Assembly (NCBI GenBank): GCA_003242885.1
Contig: QKMZ01000004.1
Location: 62,001-126,000, forward strand
Direction: 5' to 3'
DNA length: 64,000 nucleotides
Source of the DNA: Candidatus Melainabacteria bacterium
Lineage (GTDB): Bacteria > Cyanobacteriota > Vampirovibrionia > Obscuribacterales > Obscuribacteraceae
A program made the translations under genes and the position numbers. This document shows positions 43,776 through 52,005 of this stretch, piece after piece; position 1 is the first letter of the stretch; each line of letters opens with the position of its first letter. The notes beneath the pieces were generated by a model. It did no database searches. It saw only the letters and a program-made list of their open reading frames with translations, and was not told where the DNA came from.

Positions 43776-44236
43776 TTCGTTTCTCCTTCTGACCAAGTGT
43801 GGTCACAGAAAGTTGAACCGACTTCCGCTAACTCAACAGACCAAAAACGCAAGAACGGTCCACTCCCAACACCGATTGGTGCTGTGATTGGAACTGAACT
43901 TAGCGGGATGGAGATCTAGAAGAGAGTGTCTGTTTGAGAAAAACGGAATTACGGGCGTGATCTGAGATTAGGTTCAGGCTTTCAACTGAGTCAAAAATAC
44001 CTATCGTGCGTATTAAGACTCACTCCAAAGGGAAGAAGCTGTAAAGAGCCACCAAGATGCTGTTACGCGGATTCTTAGCTGGTTGTAAAGCACAACTGTA
44101 AATGAGCAGATGATCACTACCGCTCTTCGACGTCACTCTTTAGTTGCGCTAGCTCGTGCCACAAGCAAGGCAACCAACAAAGCGATACAATCACAACTCA
44201 CATGATCACGCTCTCAGATTTCGCGAGGACTGCGTT
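43776..44236. other. intergenic region between divergent genes
   Basis: About 460 bases with promoters for terD (minus) and the gene at 44237 (plus) expected. I see no hairpin or gene in it. Confidence 0.4.
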
Positions 44237-44833
44237 TTGAAAACAGCCATGAACAGCAACTTTCTGGCACCTTTCCTGATTTTCTGTTTGATCTGCGGTT
44301 TCACTTCAACCGAAGCACTTGCGAAAAGCAAACCAGAAGAGACAAGCGCTGATGTTCGAATCAGCAAAGACAAAACGAAATTTAGCGATGCAGAAAACGG
44401 ATACAGCCTCGAATTTCCCGCAGGCTGGAGAACCCAGAAAGACAGGATAGTCAACCTCGTCGCAGCGCCTTTGGAAAGTTTCAAAAACCCCAACCCAATT
44501 CCAAACGTCAAGGTAGTCGTCAGACCCATTCCTGACGGACACACGCTTGACACCATATCTGATACCGCTGTAAAACAATGGGGAGCCATTTGGAAAGTCG
44601 AATCAGACGTTCATTCAAAGGAAGGAAAAACTCCAACCAGACGGGTCGTCCTGGTGCAAACAATTCCCCTATCGCTTGGTTCTGAACACGCCGTTCAACA
44701 GACAAAAGTGCTCAAAGCATTCGCCGCCAGTAAGGACAAATACTACATAATCTCTTGCGCAGCCTACGTCGACAACTTCGCTGACTACGAAAAGAAGTTC
44801 ACCGAAATCATCGATTCTCTCACCCTAAAGTAG
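44237..44833 (+). CDS. exported PsbP-like protein
   Basis: A 198-residue protein. GAGGA lies seven bases before the TTG at 44237, while the ATG at 44249 would have no usable site, so TTG is taken as the start. Signal peptide (FLAPFLIFCLICGFTSTEALA), then a mature domain with GYSLEFPAGWRTQKD, VKVVVRPIPDG, TRRVVLVQTIPL and YYIISCAAYVDNFADYEKKF, the layout of the PsbP/Mog1-like fold found in many exported bacterial proteins. Function unknown. A dispersed repeat follows the stop directly. Confidence 0.65.
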   Translation: MKTAMNSNFLAPFLIFCLICGFTSTEALAKSKPEETSADVRISKDKTKFSDAENGYSLEFPAGWRTQKDRIVNLVAAPLESFKNPNPIPNVKVVVRPIPDGHTLDTISDTAVKQWGAIWKVESDVHSKEGKTPTRRVVLVQTIPLSLGSEHAVQQTKVLKAFAASKDKYYIISCAAYVDNFADYEKKFTEIIDSLTLK

Positions 44834-44942
44834 GGTAGACGCCAGCGTCGACTGGCTTGAATAGCCAGCGTACCATAGGGTAGACGCCATGCGTCGACCG
44901 GTTTGAACGGACGGCGAAGCGTAGTGGCGCATTGCATGCGCC
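44831..44942. repeat. dispersed GTCGAC-core repeat, two partial copies
   Basis: TAGGGTAGACGCCAGCGTCG (from 44832) and TAGGGTAGACGCCATGCGTC (from 44877), the second followed by GGCGCATTGCATGCGCC (44926-44942), identical to the element at 40399-40486 in both blocks. Confidence 0.75.
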
Positions 44943-44952
44943 TCAATCTAAA

Positions 44953-45483
44953 TCACCCGTGCGGTTTTAACCGCAGACCCATCATCTTCTCGTCGATGTA
45001 GATATCGCCCTGTTTGAGCGCCTGGACCTCGTGTCCGTATTCTTTGAAGCCCATTGATTCATAGAGTTTCATCGCAACATCTTGCGTTGTGCTGACCGTC
45101 AGAATCACTTCTTCCAGACCGTCCATCTTCTTCGCGCGTTCAATGCATTCGTTCATCAATCTACGTGCGAGACCCAGACCTCTGCCTTCAGGAGCAACAT
45201 AGACGCCCCAGATAAAACCTTTATGACGCGCACGCTCACCAACTCGGCGGAAGAAACCCAGCATTCCACAAGGCTTTGGATTGAACGCACCCAGAACGAA
45301 CGCATCTTCAGTGGGTGCCAAACGTTTGCGAATATCTTCAACCGCCATATTTACCGAGTCGTTGTAGCTCGCACCAAATGCTTCGGGATCTTCTTTCAAT
45401 CCGCGCAAGCGCAGGTCCCAGAAGTCCCGTGCATCAGCTTCTTCAATCACTCTAATTTCGGGTTTCATCGCTACTTCTGACAC
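44953..45483 (-). CDS. GNAT-family N-acetyltransferase
   Basis: A 176-residue protein starting at GTG 45483, with AGGAG seven bases upstream; an ATG five codons further in has no better site. GNAT motifs: FIWGVYVAPEGRGLGLARRL (motif A, acetyl-CoA pyrophosphate loop) and KLYESMGFKEYG (motif B). Full length. It uses acetyl-CoA to acetylate an amine; the substrate is unknown. Next gene upstream on the same strand starts at 46771. Confidence 0.88.
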   Translation of the reverse strand: MSEVAMKPEIRVIEEADARDFWDLRLRGLKEDPEAFGASYNDSVNMAVEDIRKRLAPTEDAFVLGAFNPKPCGMLGFFRRVGERARHKGFIWGVYVAPEGRGLGLARRLMNECIERAKKMDGLEEVILTVSTTQDVAMKLYESMGFKEYGHEVQALKQGDIYIDEKMMGLRLKPHG

Positions 45484-45553
45484 GTTTTGACTCCTGAAGT
45501 TTATCTGCCGACTGTAAATTCAACTGCTTTGTTTGTTCGCCGCATGCATCGCC

Positions 45554-46771
45554 CTATGCAGGGAAGCGCATGGGACTCTCGTTGGTGGATGGAACCATTG
45601 CCCTTCGATCAATTCTCAAAGGTTCGATATTCAATGTCGTCTTTCCATCACGAGCCAGCTCTGCGACGCACTCTCCGACGGCTGCCGAATGTTTGAACCC
45701 ATGACCAGAACACGGCGAGCAAACAATTGTTCGTGATGAGCCCGGCATAAAATCAATTACAAAACCAGAATCTGGTGTCATCGTGTACATGCAAACAGCA
45801 GACTTGACGCAATCTTTTCCAACCCCAGGAAAACAAGGCACAATCTGCTTTTCGTACATCTTATCGATCTCTTCTTGCGACACAGAGCGATCAACATTCT
45901 CAGGCGTCACTTCAGTTACATATTCTTCCGACGCAATTTTTATGCCACCTTCTTGTCCATCGACAGCGGGAAAACCATAGATAGAATCACGCTCTCCTTG
46001 CCCGTCCCAAATAAATATCGGGAAGTTGCCGAGTTTGAAACGATCATAGTTGTCGCTTATGTCGAACCAGAAAAGCACTTGTCTGTAGACTTTAAAACGG
46101 CTCTTTAGCTCTTCACCGACAATCTGCGGAAGCCACGGACCAACAGTCAAAACGAGCTTATCTGCATGGTATTCACCTTTGTCTGTTTTCACAACGACGC
46201 CCGAGGCATCCTCGCTGTACTCCAACATTTTTTCGTTGATTTTCAAAGTCGCGCCGTTATTTGCAGCCATTGACAAAGTGGCTCTGACACAAGCTTCGGG
46301 ACGAAGAACACCTGATTCGACTTCGTAATAACCAATCTCATTATCCTGTACGCGAAACTGCGGAAACCGCCTGCGCATCTGGTCAACATTCAATACTTCA
46401 TGCGGTATGGAATGTTTCTTCGCCGCAGCAAGAGTCGTCTCAAAAAAATTGGAAACGTTATTAACCCCTGTCGCACCGGGGCTAGAAATCATCAAACCAC
46501 CTGTCACATCGAGCAAATGCTCGCCTGTAATTTGCTCGAGTTCACGAAAAATCTCATACGAACGCAAAGAAAGAGGTGTGTAATGATCGCCTTCGCCGAT
46601 TGCCTGGCGAGTGATGCGGGTTTCGCCGTGGGTGGAACCGAGCGTGTGAGGCGGCTCAAACTGGTCGATACCGAGCACCTTCGAACCGCGACGCGCCAAC
46701 TGATACACCGCAGAACTGCCCGCAGCGCCCATACCAACAACGATGACGTCATAGCGTTCAAGCTCTGCCAT
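45554..46771 (-). CDS. SoxA-type FAD-dependent amino acid oxidase (sarcosine oxidase/N-methyltryptophan oxidase family)
   Basis: A 405-residue protein, the normal length of monomeric sarcosine oxidases. FAD-binding start DVIVVGMGAAGSSAVYQLA, STHGETRITRQA, ESGVLRPEACVRA, and VCMYTMTPDSGFVID, whose cysteine corresponds to the one that binds FAD covalently in this family; GHGFKHSAAVGE closes the FAD site. It oxidises N-methyl or imino amino acids with production of hydrogen peroxide. GAGGAG precedes the ATG. It is 21 bases downstream of the cyclase-like gene and likely cotranscribed with it. Confidence 0.9.
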   Translation of the reverse strand: MAELERYDVIVVGMGAAGSSAVYQLARRGSKVLGIDQFEPPHTLGSTHGETRITRQAIGEGDHYTPLSLRSYEIFRELEQITGEHLLDVTGGLMISSPGATGVNNVSNFFETTLAAAKKHSIPHEVLNVDQMRRRFPQFRVQDNEIGYYEVESGVLRPEACVRATLSMAANNGATLKINEKMLEYSEDASGVVVKTDKGEYHADKLVLTVGPWLPQIVGEELKSRFKVYRQVLFWFDISDNYDRFKLGNFPIFIWDGQGERDSIYGFPAVDGQEGGIKIASEEYVTEVTPENVDRSVSQEEIDKMYEKQIVPCFPGVGKDCVKSAVCMYTMTPDSGFVIDFMPGSSRTIVCSPCSGHGFKHSAAVGECVAELARDGKTTLNIEPLRIDRRAMVPSTNESPMRFPA

Positions 46772-46792
46772 GCCGGACTCCTCAAGGTCGCA

Positions 46793-47845
46793 TCATTGTA
46801 TCTCAAGGCCACCGGAGTAAGTCAGTTTGTAGACGTTTTCGTACATGTACATAAACTGCCGGAAGAGAAAAGGCGACGGACCGAGAGCGCCGGTAGCTTC
46901 TAACAAAGGAAAGACTGAAGCGTCGTGACCGCGCGTCCACTCTCCGTTTTCGTCCTTTGCTAACGTTCTTTTGCCCGAGTAGAACTGTCGCTCTACATCA
47001 ATCGTGGCTTCCTCAACGTTCACTTTGGAGCCCACGATAGCAAACGCCTCTTCAACCGCTGTCCACGGCAGTTTTTTATTCCGCTTCATCGCCCAATCTG
47101 TGACGAGTTTCAACCCGCGCAGCACATCATATTCATAGAAGCGCGGGAACGTAAGCTTGAGAAAATCCGGGTCGATGACTGCATCTTCCTTGCTCAAAGA
47201 TTTGAACAGTCTTCGCTCCAATAAATATTGAATGCCGCGGTCTAAATATTCTGATTCTTGATCGCTCAGTCCACGGTCAGATAGTTTCAAAAGCGCTTCC
47301 AACATCGGCACAGTGGAAACGACCGATGATCGCGGCGTTTCCTTTAGATAAACCTCTTCCGCGCAATTGTAGCCACCGTCTCTTATTTGATAGCGCTCAA
47401 ACCAAGTCCGCGCCCAAGGCATTACCTCATCGCTGCGAATTCCCCGTGATTCAAAAATTTGCATAGCTGTGCCTAACGCACAAAAGCAGCAAATGTTCCG
47501 CGTCGTGTCACAGTCTGCAGGAATCTCCTCTTCTTTAAGAGGAAAGACATCTATATAATGCTTGCGCACCACGGATTGAAACGCATCCAGGGTGCGGTCT
47601 GGAATTTTCTCAGCCAGCCCCATCTCATAAAGAAGGGTCATATGCCACCAGGGGCTGTCCCATTTGGGCCAGTAAGGGTCGGCGTGAAGACTATCTACAG
47701 CGTCGTCGGAATCCAGATAGCTTACAGACTGGAGAATTTCCGGAGTCAGGGCGCGTTCAGCCAGGTCCGTGACGTCGAATTTGCAGGCACCATTCAGCAG
47801 GCACATTAATTTGGCGGCTTCAGGCGGCCAGTTTTTCACGCTCAC
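46793..47845 (-). CDS. alpha-toroid (terpene cyclase/prenyltransferase-like) protein
   Basis: A 350-residue protein. The start is taken at GTG 47845, nine bases after GGAGGA; an ATG at 47902 lacks a site. It has a string of helical pairs with aromatic residues (WPKWDSPWWHMTLLYEMGLA, WARTWFERYQIRDGGYN, SSVVSTVPMLEALLKL) as in squalene-hopene cyclase/prenyltransferase alpha-alpha toroids. The DxDD motif of cyclases is not seen (DSDDAVDS is near the N-terminus, out of place). It may be a divergent lyase or a binding protein. It is in an operon with the oxidase. CACGTG boxes lie upstream. Confidence 0.6.
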   Translation of the reverse strand: MSVKNWPPEAAKLMCLLNGACKFDVTDLAERALTPEILQSVSYLDSDDAVDSLHADPYWPKWDSPWWHMTLLYEMGLAEKIPDRTLDAFQSVVRKHYIDVFPLKEEEIPADCDTTRNICCFCALGTAMQIFESRGIRSDEVMPWARTWFERYQIRDGGYNCAEEVYLKETPRSSVVSTVPMLEALLKLSDRGLSDQESEYLDRGIQYLLERRLFKSLSKEDAVIDPDFLKLTFPRFYEYDVLRGLKLVTDWAMKRNKKLPWTAVEEAFAIVGSKVNVEEATIDVERQFYSGKRTLAKDENGEWTRGHDASVFPLLEATGALGPSPFLFRQFMYMYENVYKLTYSGGLEIQ

Positions 47846-47939
47846 GTGAATATTTCCTCCCTTTTTCACCCTTTTTGGGTGCTCCGGACGGGTGGCGAGC
47901 ACTGAATTTTCCCAGAAAACGGGGATTTTTTAAAGTGAA

Positions 47940-47965
47940 TACGTGTTTCACGTGTTTTTCACGTA
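47940..47965. promoter_or_regulatory. CACGT boxes in a divergent promoter region
   Basis: TACGTG (47940-47945), CACGTG (47949-47954) and CACGTA (47960-47965) are spaced 9 and 11 bases apart, and CACGTG also occurs at 47842-47847. They lie between a minus-strand operon and the small gene at 48059. Confidence 0.4.
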
Positions 47966-48058
47966 CCTTGCATGACAATGATTTTGTCGAAAGCAATTCG
48001 ACACCCCACCCTTTGACCAACCCAAGCGATTCTCCCTCCACCCCGAGGTGCCTTTCTC

Positions 48059-48223
48059 ATGCCTGAATATCAAATCCTTGCAAATCAAACCGCCGAAGCT
48101 CAAAAGCAACAACAAGTAGATGAAGTCGAAAGAACTGTTTCTGATGTTGCTTACTTCGAAGACACCCCGGTTTGGGGCACATTCCGTGGATTCAACCACT
48201 ACAATCGTCAAAACAACAGATAA
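48059..48223 (+). CDS. small polar protein, 54 residues
   Basis: ATG 48059, with GAGGTG nine bases upstream, opens a 54-residue frame: PEYQILANQTAEAQKQQQVD then an acidic stretch and TPVWGTFRGFNHYNRQNNR. It is Gln/Asn-rich and without membrane segment. Context suggests a real small gene: good start signals, its own divergent promoter region and a hairpin after it. No family recognised. Confidence 0.5.
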   Translation: MPEYQILANQTAEAQKQQQVDEVERTVSDVAYFEDTPVWGTFRGFNHYNRQNNR

Positions 48224-48323
48224 GTTTCGTCTTTAGAACAGCGACAGGAACACTTGCGGAAACGGCATGAGTCCTGAGATGTTTCTGTAGCACCACACAA
48301 TCTTCGAATGCGAATAACGCTTT

Positions 48324-48350
48324 GAGAGTCCTTTTTGCTAAGGGGCTCTC
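48324..48350 (+). terminator. hairpin upstream of the gene at 48377
   Basis: GAGAGTCC (48324-48331) pairs with GGGCTCTC (48343-48350, one G-U). T-rich loop; no long T run downstream. Confidence 0.45.
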
Positions 48351-48376
48351 ATCGTCGTTCGTAGTAGACTGTTGCG

Positions 48377-48928
48377 ATGCAAACGAAGCAGAGAGAGAAC
48401 TTGCACGAAGCAAGGCAGCGGCTGTTGGAAAACGCCGGGCCAGACGCTTTGTACGAGATTGATCCGTACCGCGCTTTCGAACGCTTGCAAAAACAATACA
48501 GCAAAGATTGGAGCGTGTTCACAGGTGTTACTGCAGTTGTATTTTCGTTCGTCGCATCGAGCGTCCTTCTGGCAGTTGCCCTGCCATTTCTCGTAGGACT
48601 TTGCACATTCGAAAAAGCAATGATGTACTCGCCAATATTGGGAATTTTTGGCGCATTGTCCGCAATCATCACGCACATCATGTGGGCTTGTTTGGATAAG
48701 TCAAAGCTGCCGCAGGTTTCAAAACTCAGCCTAACGCTCTTCGCGTCTATGTCTTCGGCATGTATTGTTTTTGGAAACACCTATGAAGCGTCGGCACAAA
48801 ACAAAATAGATTGCCTCTGCGTTTTGACATTCCTAACGTTTTGCATCGTCCCAGGCTTTTGCGGCAGCGCGCTTGTCCTCGCTACAAAAACCAAAGCAAT
48901 CAAAAACCTGATCTCGAAAGACTTGTAG
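48377..48928 (+). CDS. four-segment membrane protein
   Basis: A 183-residue protein. The first 45 residues are soluble and charged (QRENLHEARQRLLEN), then hydrophobic segments at about 46-75, 82-106, 117-135 and 142-168 with cysteines in the last two. Weak ribosome binding site. No family recognised. AT-rich codon use. Confidence 0.55.
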   Translation: MQTKQRENLHEARQRLLENAGPDALYEIDPYRAFERLQKQYSKDWSVFTGVTAVVFSFVASSVLLAVALPFLVGLCTFEKAMMYSPILGIFGALSAIITHIMWACLDKSKLPQVSKLSLTLFASMSSACIVFGNTYEASAQNKIDCLCVLTFLTFCIVPGFCGSALVLATKTKAIKNLISKDL

Positions 48929-49002
48929 CAGGCGAGCCGCCCACGTATTTCTCAAACCTTCCAAAACCCCACTACCTTATATGGTATAAAAACGATAAAA
49001 AC

Positions 49003-49061
49003 AAATCAGATCGGCAAATGCTCCACCCCGAGAGGACTGGCAGCATTTACCGATCTGATTT
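49003..49061 (-). terminator. long nested stem-loop after the GH130 gene
   Basis: AAATCAGATCGG (49003-49014) pairs with CCGATCTGATTT (49050-49061) and AAATGCT (49016-49022) with AGCATTT (49042-49048). It is 28 bases beyond the stop; on the minus strand it is followed by a T-rich stretch, so an intrinsic terminator. Confidence 0.85.
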
Positions 49062-49088
49062 AGGCAGCCGTTCTTTATTCCGAAGCCG

Positions 49089-50252
49089 TTATGCTTCTTC
49101 GGTCACCGTCAGGCGGAAACGACCGATCAGGCGATCAGCCATGCCGTAATAGACATCGAAGACGCGCTCGGTATAACCGAATGCACGATGCGAGAAGCGC
49201 AGGTCCGTGCGTTCGACGATGCCGGTAGGGAAGACAACATTGTTGACGATGCCTTCCAGCTCGTCCTTCGTCTCCGGCTTGATGACGGGTTCCGTCGAGT
49301 AGTAGAGAATTTTGTCCGGGCGGTCGATGTCGTGGACAATGATGCCGGCAGCGTAGCGACCCTGGTAACCAGAGGAGCGCGAGGCAGAGGGAAACTGATC
49401 CACGCCGTGGAAGATTTCCAGCCAGCCGCTGCCGATGCGCACGGGCGCCGTTCCGGCTCCGCACTTGAACGAGCCCCACTCAGCGAGCGGTTCGAAGACG
49501 AGCTTCGATTCGCTCACCTTGAGCACGTTGCGGATGTTCTTCATCACTTTGTCCAGCGGAACGTATGCGATGCGAATGCATTGCCGTTTATCCGGGCGAG
49601 CAGATAGCGTCGACTGCACAACATCCATGCCGTCGGAGGCAGGAATGTTGACCATCGGGCGATGGTACAGCGCGATGCTCAACACACCCTTGGGCGACAA
49701 CACGGGCTCGGGAAAGAACGCGGCGTCCTTGTCGTCGGGATGCAGTCCGAATTCCTCCGGAATTTGCAGAAGCCCGATGCGATGCCACTTGTATCCGTCG
49801 TGCGACCAGGCGAGCGCAATGCGCGGACCTTCGGGGCCGAAAGCCGTGTAGCACATCAGGTAGCGGTCGAGCTGCTTGATGAACGTCACGCGCGCATCTT
49901 CACAGCCTTCGCCACCGATGAACTCGACTTTGCCAGACTCGCCGACGCGACGCCGACGTTCATACGAAGCCTGAGGCACAAGCGCGAAGCCGACCCGTTC
50001 AAACGGCGCTTCATTGCCCGCTGCATCCGTGCATGGCTTGCCGTTTTCCCAGGGTTGCCGAATCATCTCGAGGCGCGACTGATTGCCTTTCGCAACCGAA
50101 CGCATCATAACGACGAGGTTTCCGGCACGGTCCTGATAAACGGCGGGGTTGAGAACGCCTTCTTCCTGAAAGACGCTCTGGGGCGAAGCGACCACACCGA
50201 GCCGCTCCACGCCAACGTTGATGATAGTTGTCTTATTCTTCAAGTGATACAT
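49089..50252 (-). CDS. GH130-family glycoside phosphorylase/hydrolase
   Basis: A 387-residue five-bladed beta-propeller protein. Family blocks: GVLNPAVYQDRAGNLVVMMR, GEGCEDARVTFI (catalytic-site Asp region), YLMCYTAFGPEGPRIALAWS, DAAFFPEPVLSPKG, CGAGTAPVRIGSGWLEIFHG. GH130 enzymes phosphorolyse or hydrolyse beta-mannosides. Typical length of the family is 320-390, so it is complete. AAAGGT precedes the ATG. The neighbouring genes on the same strand (di-iron hydroxylase, phosphatase) give no substrate hint. Confidence 0.8.
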   Translation of the reverse strand: MYHLKNKTTIINVGVERLGVVASPQSVFQEEGVLNPAVYQDRAGNLVVMMRSVAKGNQSRLEMIRQPWENGKPCTDAAGNEAPFERVGFALVPQASYERRRRVGESGKVEFIGGEGCEDARVTFIKQLDRYLMCYTAFGPEGPRIALAWSHDGYKWHRIGLLQIPEEFGLHPDDKDAAFFPEPVLSPKGVLSIALYHRPMVNIPASDGMDVVQSTLSARPDKRQCIRIAYVPLDKVMKNIRNVLKVSESKLVFEPLAEWGSFKCGAGTAPVRIGSGWLEIFHGVDQFPSASRSSGYQGRYAAGIIVHDIDRPDKILYYSTEPVIKPETKDELEGIVNNVVFPTGIVERTDLRFSHRAFGYTERVFDVYYGMADRLIGRFRLTVTEEA

Positions 50253-50764
50253 GGTACTGACCTTTCAGCTAATCGCTTCCAGAGACTCAATTGCGACAGG
50301 GGCCGACTCTGCGTGCATGCGCGCGGAGTTAGGCGGAAGCCTGTTTGGTGCAAGGTTGACGAAGAAGGAGGGTAGTTGTCTCGGAAAGGAAAGTTCTAGA
50401 AGCGATATCTCTAGCCTACGCGCAGGCGTGCGCGGTTTCCAAATGCTTACATAGAGCGAAACCTCTAATGCATCGGTTTGCATCTAGCACTGCTTTCACA
50501 ACCCGCGGGAGAAGAGACGGTTAAACGAGCACTGCCAGCAACTCTCGCAACCCCGCACTGCTACATTGCACAGTAGCACGTGAACGAAGAGAGAAAGACC
50601 GGAGCTCAAAAACATCTGGGCTCGGGTCTTTCTCCAGTAACACCTGACCAAAATACGCCCCCTTCTCGGGAAACAGCGTTAATCGGTGACAGTCAGTCAG
50701 GCGGTTGGTCAGAAGACGTTTCGGCGTCTCCAGAATCAACCTAAATCACAACCTGAATTTCAAC
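50253..50764. other. intergenic region with terminator
   Basis: About 510 bases. Apart from the hairpin at 50591-50634, I find no gene. The promoter of the GH130 gene should lie near 50260-50450. Confidence 0.4.
50591..50634 (-). terminator. terminator of the fatty acid hydroxylase-like gene
   Basis: GAGAAAGACC (50591-50600) pairs with GGTCTTTCTC (50625-50634), inner GAGC/GCTC. On the minus strand TCTTTCTCTC follows. Confidence 0.75.
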
Positions 50765-51781
50765 CTAAAGGGTCTCCGGCGTCTTTCCAACGGCGGTGAC
50801 CAGTTTGAGGGCTCGGGCATGCAACTCTGCAGCCTCTGCGTCCTCAGGATGACTGTCCGTTCGATGCTTCAGCACAGTCAGCAAATGCTTGACCTTGCGA
50901 AGCGACTTGGGATAGCGCTGCGCCGCCGACACGAAAGCCGCATACTCAGTGGGGCTCGCCTCGGTGAGCAGATATCGCCAGTTGATCAAATCGGACACCG
51001 TCACGTCGTTGTCTTCGAGCGAAATCTGAAGCTCCTTGCGATGAGTCGCAGGGTCCAGATACGTGCCGAAGAGCCTGTCCATGAACGGGTGGACGATGGT
51101 GAAGTTGTACCGCTGGTCCCAGTGGTGCAGAAGATGGATCTCCTCCAGCCACAGGAAATACGGCTTACCAACCCACGGATGATTGTCGAAGTGGAAACGC
51201 GCGTGCGTCAGATCGACAACCATTTTGGCGTAGAACCACAGCCCGAAGATGAACGCGAAGCTCACCATGTTGAAGCCGTGGGTGTAGAGGAAGAGTCCGG
51301 CAGCCATGAGACCGGGCAAAACCCAGCTCAAACCGAAGCCCTTCTCAGAGGTGTGGTAGCGCTTGCCGTGCTTGTAGAGACGCCCGATCGGATAGATGAT
51401 CATGTGGTGGATCCAGTGAAAACGCTGGTTCCGCCGGAACACCTTTGCCGTCCGGGTGAAGAGTCCGACATGCTGGAAGAAGCGGTGGTAGCCGTATCCA
51501 ATCGATTCGACTGCGATGACTGCGCGCACGAACATGACGGCAGGGGTGAGAATGAATGTCACCACCCATGGTGCCACGCCCTGGCTCTGCATCCAGTTGA
51601 AGAGCATGCCGGAAAACGGCTCAGACCAGGCGAACCAGATCAGCGCGCCGAGTCCGACAAACAGCCAGAGGGTTGAGAGCAGCTTGCTGAAAAATCCAGC
51701 CTTGGGCTTCAGAGCTGCAACGTAAATTTCGTTCGAGTGACTTGCGTCAAGATTGACCGTAACGGTCCTTGTCCGGGTCAT
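50765..51781 (-). CDS. fatty acid hydroxylase superfamily membrane protein
   Basis: A 338-residue integral membrane protein from ATG 51781 (AAGGAG upstream). It carries the di-iron histidine clusters of sterol desaturase/fatty acid hydroxylases: YHRFFQH near 107, FHWIHHM near 133, and HARFH plus LLHHWDQRYNF further on. Four hydrophobic segments (LWLFVGLGALIWFAW; VVTFILTPAVMFVRAVIAV; GLMAAGLFLYTHGFNMVSF and AFIFGLWFYAKMVV). The exact reaction (hydroxylation or desaturation of a lipid) is unknown. The last 70 residues are helical and soluble. Confidence 0.8.
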   Translation of the reverse strand: MTRTRTVTVNLDASHSNEIYVAALKPKAGFFSKLLSTLWLFVGLGALIWFAWSEPFSGMLFNWMQSQGVAPWVVTFILTPAVMFVRAVIAVESIGYGYHRFFQHVGLFTRTAKVFRRNQRFHWIHHMIIYPIGRLYKHGKRYHTSEKGFGLSWVLPGLMAAGLFLYTHGFNMVSFAFIFGLWFYAKMVVDLTHARFHFDNHPWVGKPYFLWLEEIHLLHHWDQRYNFTIVHPFMDRLFGTYLDPATHRKELQISLEDNDVTVSDLINWRYLLTEASPTEYAAFVSAAQRYPKSLRKVKHLLTVLKHRTDSHPEDAEAAELHARALKLVTAVGKTPETL

Positions 51782-51930
51782 ATAGCACCTTCTCCTTGGA
51801 GATTTTGCAGTCCTCCAAGGACGTGAGTCTTTTTCTTTGAGGGTTGTGTTTCTTCGATGAAGCGAGAAACGAGAGAAAAACAGCAACGGGAGTGAGCTTC
51901 ACTGCAAAGCAATGAAACCCACCCCCGCGC

Positions 51931-51996
51931 TGTATGGTCAACGACATGCGTCGACCGGTCAGAGGGCACCAAGGTGCCGGCGAGCCGCCGGCACTC
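51931..51996. repeat. degenerate dispersed repeat
   Basis: CGACATGCGTCGACCGG (51942-51958) matches the core of the element at 40399-40486; it is followed by the hairpin GTGCCGGCG-AGC-CGCCGGCAC (51974-51994). Confidence 0.55.
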
Positions 51997-52005
51997 CCAG
52001 GTTCC

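Noticed and set aside
26861-44093. Shared motif CTGG(A/T)TGTAAAGCAC in two promoter regions (26884 and 44079)
   Set aside because: A 14 of 15 match between two places in 64 kb is expected by chance, and the spacing to the nearby GCGGATT differs (23 and 12 bases).
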